From assembly GCF_024868665.1 (NCBI RefSeq), contig NC_079910.1, positions 8,218,976 through 8,282,975 on the forward strand: DNA of 64,000 nt, written 5' to 3'. Position 1 is the first letter of the stretch, and each line of letters starts with the position of its first letter. The notes under the pieces were generated by a model. The model was not told the DNA's origin. It searched no databases and saw only the letters and a list, made by a program, of their open reading frames with translations. The translations under genes and the position numbers were made by a program. Source of the stretch: Triplophysa rosa (taxonomy: Eukaryota > Chordata > Actinopteri > Cypriniformes > Nemacheilidae). Shown one piece after another: positions 56,575 through 64,000 of this stretch.

Positions 56575-56894
56575 TTAAAGGGACAGTTCACCCTAAAATA
56601 AAAATTCTGTCATTATTTACACACCCTCTTGTCATTTCAAACCTGTTTGGCTTTCTTTCTTCTGCACAACATAAAAGAAGATATTTAGAAAAATGTTGGT
56701 GGTCCCCATTGACTTGCATTGGTTTTGTGTCCATCAATAGAATTGAATGGGGACCAACAGTTTTTGGTTACCAACATTTTCAAAAGATCTTCTTTTGTGT
56801 TTTGTAGAAGAAAGAAAGTCACATAGGTTTAAAATGACAAGAGGGTGAGTAAATGATGACAGAATTTTCATTTTTATATTAACTATTTCTTTAA
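56575..56894. mobile_element. Angel-like fold-back MITE
   Basis: It opens TTAAAGGGACAGTTCACCC; the right arm carries GAGTAAATGATGACAGAATT and ends AACTATTTCTTTAA. The two arms are complementary over most of their length. Confidence 0.82.
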
Positions 56895-57016
56895 AGATAG
56901 CAATAGCCCACAACATCATGCACTATTGAATACGGCTCAACTAATCGAAATGTTACTTCTACAGATTGTTGCCTTGCTTTGAAAAATTGTTTTGCTTATA
57001 GTCAATATGTCTCATG

Positions 57017-57080
57017 TACAGCTGCTTTGTAACAATGAAAATTGTAAAAAGCACTATATAAATAAAGTTGAGTTGAGTTG
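57017..57080 (+). repeat. Teleost retroelement tail with TTGAG repeats
   Basis: CAGCTGCTTTGTAACAATGA followed by AAGCACTATATAAATAAAG and tandem TTGAG units is a common fish LINE/SINE 3' end. Confidence 0.6.
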
Positions 57081-57938
57081 CTTAGGGTTGTAGGGTTAAA
57101 ATCCAGTTTTGGTTAAATGTATAATAGAAGAAAAAAGGGTGTGGCACTACTGTCGCACTTTGTGAACCACTGATAAAGCTTATCTAGGATACACGATAAC
57201 AGGCCTTCATACTTATACCATAATACTATAACGTTCTAGCCAGTAAGCCATGTGGCTTGAGACAGTTCATGAATGGTCTAGTTTGTAGTTACAATAGAAA
57301 GAAAGAAGTGAGATTAGCAACCCAGTATTTTAATTTGTGTTTCTATAAATTCAAATAACCCACCATCTCCCTGGAACCACATTCTTTTGTCGCCACCCTG
57401 AATAAAAGTCTAATAAATTAACAAACTTTTTTCAGAGCCCAGCTGGTACTTGGTAACCACAGTCGAAGTGATGCCACGCATGGTGATTTCATTCTCAAGG
57501 CCAGATTAGATTTATTTCCCCAAAGAAGATAATCCACTCATCTCAGTGCCTCATGCATTGAAGAACACTCATAATTGCTGCGTTGTGATAAAGGAGCACC
57601 ACTCCTCAGCTTATGGGCCCGTAAAGAAAAGGCCGATCTGCTGGAACAATGACAATCGGGCCGGAGAATTAAACGCGTCACTGACCCGAGCTTTTCCCAT
57701 GTGCGCATCGTCCCATTGTGTTAGGCTGATTGATTTTGACTGGGGTCACCTAAGCCCGTGCTGGGAGGCATAGCGTGCTGCACACGGGTCTAAACGTTTA
57801 CACGCATTCATTTAGACACATGCACACCTTTGCAGACGCATGCCAGGGAACACAGAGGGGGCAGACCTTGGTGTGAATATGCTTAAAATTTTTGTTTAGT
57901 TTATGTGTTTTAGCTTTGAAATCCTCTATATTTGAATG

Positions 57939-58132
57939 TAAAGGAATAGTTTACCCAACTTTCTTTCTTCTGCAGAACACACAAAAAAAGATATTTTGAA
58001 GAATGTTAGTAACCAAACCAAACTGGTGTTCAAAGAAAGTCATACAGGTTTGAAATGTAATAATACATTTTATTATTATTTATAAGTAAATAATAACAGA
58101 ATTTTCACTTTTGGGTAAGCTATCCCTTTAAA
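57939..58132. mobile_element. Short Angel-like MITE
   Basis: The left end TAAAGGAATAGTTTACCC and right end GGGTAAGCTATCCCTTTAA are inverted; the middle is shortened. Confidence 0.7.
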
Positions 58133-58370
58133 TGTTGACAAAATTACATTTTAACTTCTTATCTGGGACAGTCGACCAAAGGTACTGATGATGCCTTAAA
58201 TTTCATTTTGTCCTATCAAATGCTTTTAAAAATGAAAGTGTCCCTCCCCCAATTAAAAAAAACGGCACATGCCTTCACAAAATAAAAAGAAAATCTACAT
58301 GCAAAGTTCTTTTACTGGACAAAATGTGTATGTGTCAGTGTGATCAAACATTTATGGGTAATCATGCATG

Positions 58371-58380
58371 CACACGCACG

Positions 58381-58437
<57 letters not shown>

Positions 58438-58474
58438 GCACGCACGCACGCACGCACACTCACACACACACACC
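58371..58474. repeat. (CA)n / (GCAC)n microsatellite
   Basis: A long CA run is bounded on both sides by GCAC repeats. Confidence 0.97.
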
Positions 58475-59087
58475 CTGCAGTACTTTTACTAATACTGTAC
58501 ATTGCAACCAACAAACGGCGAGGGTCCTTTACAAAAATTAGAGATGCATGTGGGCTGGCAATGGCCCTCAGTCATTGATCTATTGTTCTGAAATCTATAG
58601 AGGTGAAGTTTTCCAATAAACCATCATGAATTCTAGACTGTCCTCACTGGAAGTCAAGTGATTTGGAGAAAGATATATTCAGAATCTGTACAAAATCTGC
58701 ATGGAGCATCTTGATTTTAGCTAGGATACAATGATGTAAACATCAGTGAGTTACAGTATATGCAGATATTACTTTCTTCAAGTATTAATTTAGCTCTGTC
58801 ATGAATCATGACATAGAGAGGTCATCTGAAAACATGGCTGGGCAGAGAGAGGGTGTGTGTGTGTGACCCTGTTTTTGTTCTTTCCATTAGTCTTTGTCTC
58901 TTTTGAGGTCCAGTATAAAAAACATGATACACTGTTGCAAAACAACAGATCCTAATGCTATAGATCCTAATACTACCGTATGTTTAACCTGTATTTGCAT
59001 TGCATTTGTATATTGTTTTGTTTTCTGGTAACATGTACTTTTTGTTTATAGTTGGCCAAGTAGAAAGTTCAAGCTGCAGTTTGGTCT

Positions 59088-59545
59088 TTAAATGGATCAC
59101 CAAACATATGAATTCTGTAATTGTTTTTTTCTCTGTAATTTAATTCCATGCCTCTTTTTTCGGTGCAACACAAGATAATATTTTGAGGAATGTCTCAGTG
59201 GCTTCACATACAATGGCAGTCCTGTGTTGTTTGGTTTCCAACTTTCCTCAAAATATCATCATCTGTGTTCTGCAGAAGAAAGAAAGTCATACAGGTTTGT
59301 GAAATTTCAATTGTTGTGTGTATTGTGTAGTTCAAGTCTTTATGATCGTGTGATTTTAAAGAATGATGTTTCTTAATACAGTTATAATGAATTGGAACTG
59401 AGGTTTCAAACATAGAATTGATCAAACGCACAATAAATGTATCATAAACATATTCCACATAACTCAAACACTGGTTTGATAAGTTGTAGTATAATGTAAA
59501 CGACTGAGTTAATAATTTATATTTTTAGCTGAACTGTCCCTTTAA
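59088..59545. mobile_element. Angel-like MITE, internally expanded
   Basis: The left end TTAAATGGATCACC and right end AGCTGAACTGTCCCTTTAA are present. About 150 bp of extra sequence (59300-59500) separates the usual arms. Confidence 0.55.
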
Positions 59546-60530
59546 GATGCAAGGATATCCGTTATCGTCCCATTCACTCATTTACTCAGCATCTCTATTG
59601 TGCCTGGTGCATCCCCACTGGAGCTCTGGGCTGCTGACTGACAGCTGATGGGATGCTTTTGGAAACTTACCACATGGTGGGTCTCTTAGCAGAGAGTGTA
59701 GTGCATCACCGCACCCCCAAAACTTCCTTTCCACATTGTACTTCACTCTGAAGATTCTGCTGCCACAGTTTGAATACTGCCGGTCATTCTAGTGACTTGT
59801 TGTCGTGGTGTGTGTAATAGCTTTTGGCAGTAGGTAGATATCTTAATCTGAGCCTCTGATGTTGCTTCTATTTTGGGTGGGGGAGCTGACGAGTGTGTAA
59901 GTAAATTCACGCTCATTCTCGTGTGTGCTTGTGCATTTGAGTGACAGGACCGTGGGAGCTGTATTGAGTGGTTTAGCTAACTTTGGCACTTCAGACTTTG
60001 GAGCCCCTATTCACACACACACCCAAAACCCCTCCCCTTAACTCATACACGGCTCCACGCGGACTCCAGGAGCACAGCAGCGATGTGCTTTGACTCACAC
60101 ACACATGCATAGCCGCACACTTTCACACACGCAGAACACATCTCTTGGAATTCCAGTAGGGCCAGAAGGCATAGAGGAGGCTGATGGGAGACAATGGGCA
60201 GGGCATCTGTCATGCGTGGCTACACTCCGTCCACTCACAATGGAGAGAAGGGACCGGCGAGTGGTGCTTTTCTTTCCTCTCTCCTTTCCGGGGAGACTTC
60301 TGCACCTCACAATGGTCCTTTTGTCCCCTCGCTGCTTTTTTCAGCATTTAACCCTTTAAATCTGCTGCTTTTCTGCCAGCATTTCTTTTCAGCCTAGAAA
60401 AAGAAAGCAAAATCAGATAACCTCCCCGCAGCTTCACTGCGCAGTACATGTGGAGATATACATCTGTGTCTCTGTACTGATGTGTTTTGAGAGAGGGAAA
60501 GTCATGTCAGCATCAAGTCTTTATTGAAAG
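59546..60530. other. Intergenic, no gene recognised
   Basis: A patch richer in GC with CACACA stretches (60000-60360); ORFs on both strands are short and mirror each other. No family recognised. Confidence 0.45.
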
Positions 60531-60539
60531 TTTTAAATT

Positions 60540-61640
60540 GCAGTTTTGCTTGTGATGCATTATTTAAATGTAAAGAAGACATTTTGAATTTTAGTTTGGT
60601 TTTTGAATTTTAAAATGACTTAGAATTTTGATGTTGGTTTTCAAATGCGAACATTTACTATTTTAACATTGTATTTTACATTTAAAATCACTAAGAATGT
60701 AGAGTTTGTTTTTTCATCACTATGAATGTTAATTGCGCTTTTTGAATTTTTAATGAAATGTATAATTTTGACTTTTTTATTTAAAATCGCTAAGAATATT
60801 GATTGTGCCTTTTGAATTTTTAATGCCATGTTAAATTTAGACTTCTTTAGTTTAAAATCACAAAGAACTTTGATTGTGCTTTTTGAAATGTCTAATCACA
60901 TTTTGAGTTTTGACATTGTTTTTAATTTTATTTATTTATTTTTAAAATTTAAATTCATTAAGAATTATGCTTTTGCATTTTACATTTACATTTAGTCATT
61001 TAGCAGACGCTTTTATCCAAAGCGACTTACAGATGAGGGAAACAATGGAAGCAATTGAAACACATAAGGACAACAAAAAGCATAAGTGCAATAAAAGAAA
61101 ACGGGTCTCATAAAGCCTACCACAGTATACAGAGCCAAGGTTTTTTTTTTTTTGAAAGAGCAGAAAAGAGATAGAAGTCAGAACTCATCAGTCAGGTGTT
61201 GACGGAAGAGATGTGTTTTCAGACGGTTCTTAAAGACGGCTAAAGAATCTGCTGATCTTGTAGCAGCGGGCAGATCATTCCATAAATGTGGAACCGATCC
61301 CGAGATTTTTACATTTTTAATGACATTTAGAATTTCACGTTGTTTTTTTTAAAAATTTAGAAACACAATGCTGGTTCTGCTTTTACATTTCAAATGAATG
61401 TAAAATTTAGATTTTTAAAAATGTAATATAACGTTTGGAATGTTCTGCTTTTTAAACTTTAAATGACATTTGAAATTTTGATTTAGTTTTTTATTTATTT
61501 TGACATTTGGAATGTTAATTCTGCTTTGTGAGATTTTAAATGATGTTTAGATAGTGATGTTTTTTTCACTTTTTGAATTTTCAGATTTCTTAAAAAATTT
61601 TGCTTTTTGCACTTTTGCAAGCCTTTTAGAATTTGAATTC
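60540..61640. repeat. Degenerate tandem array, unit about 71 bp, split by an insertion
   Basis: Units of the form TTTAAAATC...TAAGAAT...TTTTGAATTTTTAATG repeat head to tail, with drift, on both sides of a dispersed repeat. The sequence is A/T-rich and noncoding. Confidence 0.7.
60981..61308 (+). mobile_element. Teleost LINE/SINE-type insertion inside the tandem array
   Basis: It begins TACATTTACATTTAGTCATT and carries the hallmark AGCAGACGCTTTTATCCAAA and GCGACTTAC block. The array resumes at about 61309. The superfamily is assigned from general recognition only. Confidence 0.62.
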
Positions 61641-64000
61641 TATTTATTAATTTAAATTTTGCTACTTCTCACTTCATTCATAAAGTGTGCTCGTTCCCTT
61701 TCTTTAATTTCTCTTATATCTTCTCTTATATATCTCATATCAAGTATTACATGCTTTAACACACTCAGCTGTAGTCGTTTCTCCTTGGTTGATACCTTTC
61801 AGCGTATTGACCACTGCACGCACATGAGCGACATTCTTGCAGATAGCCAGGACTGTCCCGAACGCCATTGATTACCCAATCCAGCAGTGTTTGTAGTAAG
61901 AGGACTCTAATTACCGCAGGCTCTTCTAAGCCATAGCTTTTAGCCTGTTTTCAACAGACTGCCCCTCATGTAAATTGCAAATTGATTTCTTAGCCTGCCT
62001 CCCATTCTTAAGGACTTAAGGGGTTCAAGACAGTCCACCATTGATTGAAGTCAGATCGCAATGTGTTATTGCTGTCAGCAGGAAGACTTTTCAAAGGGAA
62101 AACTTCAAGAATAGTTAATAACTAAATGCTTTTGGGTGTCTATTTCAAGGACACTGAACATACTCAGTGACTTGAATCAATCCAAGCCCGAACAAACTTT
62201 AGGGCAGGTCTGTTGTGTTTTAACAGCTAGTGAAGTAGCTTAATGCTTTTTTTGGAGAATGCAGGAGTTTGGAGTAAACTGAGGTGGATTGATTTACGGC
62301 TTTAAGCTTGGAAGTTGAGGCTCTCGTGCATGTCCAGGCACAATAATACTGGCAACCCCTACTGCTGTGTACTGGCAGTTAATTGTTCCCAGCTGTTGTG
62401 GCTCAGGGAACAAAGACACTTTTGAAAAGGTGATCTGTTGATTGGGGCACCAGCCTGACTTCCTTTAATGGGATGTGGATCACAGGAAAGGTGGCATCTG
62501 TGTACAGCGTTGCTGGTTCATGTGGCCCAGGGCTAACACACAAACACTGTAACAACAGTGTTTCACCATCTGTGTGTGTTGCTTTAAATCAGTGCATGTT
62601 GTTCGTGTTTCAGAGGTGGTAGAAAAAGGAGTAAAGAAATTGAGAGGCTCACTTGTGCTGTCCTCTGATGTCAGGGATCTGCTTGATGTGATTTGCATTG
62701 AGTTTGTGAGTTGAAACTTTAACATAGCCTAAATTGTTTGTAATTATTTTGTTTTGATTATTAATGAATTATTTACCTGTTATCTTAATTATGTCACATT
62801 TACCATTTATCTGGCACAGAATAAATAGGTCCTTATACATAAAAAATCTAGCTGGCTTTATATTTTACGAATGCAAAAAGGTCAATCTTATTTGGATCTC
62901 CATCTGAAGTTTGAAGACCTCTGGCTTAAAGGATTTTTAAATGACATTCGTCAAGCGCAAAAATAACATTTCTAGTTATTGTTACTTCACCAGTAATCCC
63001 CCTCATTCCTAAGTGACATGAAGTGTATTAAAACAGAAGAAAAAAAGAACAGAAAGCAGAAGACCTGCTTGACCACATGTGGATCTACAGAAGCCTGCGC
63101 AGACACATGTAGACAACACTCGGCTTACTTCTCTCTGCACACCAGCATAAATATTTAACAGAGCCTGTCAGCAGGACTTCACTCTGTCTAATCTCTCTCT
63201 GGGGTGGAGGGATGGAGTGGAGAAGTGTTAGCTGTCCTCACAGAAAGAGGAAGAGAGGGAGAAGAACAAAGAAAATGAGATACAGAAAGAGAGTGACAGA
63301 AAGATCACATGCTAGACTTGTGTGATTGGTTCATACTTCCCTTTAGGCCGGTTTTCACTATCAGACAGCCCGTCTGCAGCATGTCGTGACACGGCTGTGG
63401 CCTCCATTAACTGTGAAATTGAGGGAAAGACCAGACATTCTGCCAAAATGTTTTTAGCAGACGTTCATTTTCTCTTTGTTCTGAGGAAGTGCAAACTTGA
63501 AAAAGTGTCTCAGAACATCAAAGAAACCATATAGCAATAATAACTTACCCTTGCATTGTGATAGCATATTTTGCATAGCTAAGTACAACTTAAAATTTTC
63601 TGCACCCACTCAAAAAAAAAATCTGTGGTCAAATTGGCTCCCATAGCAATTCTATATGTTGCATTAATGATGACCTGTTTACCACTGATGCTTCAGATGA
63701 TCAATACTTTGATTGATATTTACAGTAAGTGGTCCTCACTAGTCGGTTATTGCCCTACAATTAAAAAGCACATGACCTCATTCCAAGTCCAGTGCATTGT
63801 GACTTCAATGAAGTGGAATGCAGCTGAAACTAAAACCGAAACCAGAGAAAGCAAGACAACACGAGCAGTCGGTCCAGGCTTGGGTGTCCATATCCCGTAT
63901 AACGTGTGTGTTTAAATAGGAAATGGAGCACAGAGAGAGAGAGCCAGAGAGACGGTAGATAAGCAGGTGACTTTTCTTAGTAAAAATAAGAGAGCATTTC
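61641..64000. other. Downstream end of window, no gene recognised
   Basis: Mostly AT-rich sequence with a GA-rich patch near 63240-63300. The longest frames (under 100 codons) lack similarity or splice context. Nothing further can be supported. Confidence 0.5.

Noticed and set aside
58371..58474. Regular repeats as a CRISPR-like array
   Set aside because: It is a CA/GCAC microsatellite without spacers, in a vertebrate genome.
47104..64000. Expected SCN8A neighbours (for example a large single-exon FIGNL2-like gene) downstream
   Set aside because: No long open frame of that type exists on either strand in the remaining sequence.

Overview
The window is vertebrate nuclear DNA, almost certainly from a teleost and probably a cyprinid-type fish. 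The evidence is a compact 26-coding-exon vertebrate gene with GT-AG and AT-AC introns, together with short dispersed repeats typical of such genomes: Angel-like fold-back MITEs, hAT MITEs with 8-bp target-site duplications, and a teleost LINE/SINE tail. No prokaryotic feature is present.

One host gene dominates. Forward-strand coding exons between 4032 and 47103 encode a complete voltage-gated sodium channel alpha subunit most like Nav1.6 (SCN8A). Every exon-exon junction was checked for phase. The lengths sum to 5850 nt including the stop, giving 1949 aa, or 1960 aa if an alternative donor adds 11 codons. The DEKA selectivity residues (D370, E905, K1382, A1674), four S4 sensors, the IFM inactivation motif (1448-1450), the II-III ankyrin-G motif, a PGSP motif and an IQ motif are intact. 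Whether this is scn8aa or scn8ab could not be settled.

Layout: 1-960 is upstream flank. A candidate noncoding first exon with YY1-like and CCAAT-box sites ends at the donor at 1170. The start-codon exon is at 3976-4307. Domain I lies in exons 2-9 (13136-23098), the I-II loop in exons 10-12 (23188-25652), domain II in exons 13-16, the II-III loop in 16-18, domain III in 18-23, the inactivation gate in 24, and domain IV plus C-terminus in 25-26 (45592-47103). The 3' UTR probably runs to about 50.71 kb. From there to 64000 I see repeats, microsatellites and two unexplained GC-richer blocks, but no convincing gene.

The gene carries several built-in RNA-processing controls: mutually exclusive exons 5N/5A; an adult-type domain III S3-S4 exon (18A in mammalian terms) with RBFOX-type motifs just downstream and a candidate upstream poison exon (18N-like, in-frame TAA at its 8th codon); an 11-codon alternative donor in the I-II loop; and two AT-AC introns, one clearly U12-type. 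Mobile DNA is dense in introns. One hAT MITE ends 26 nt before an acceptor, and two hAT elements are nested with both duplications still readable. I found no wholly new gene system; the most interesting leads are the splice-control elements and the transposons placed next to them.
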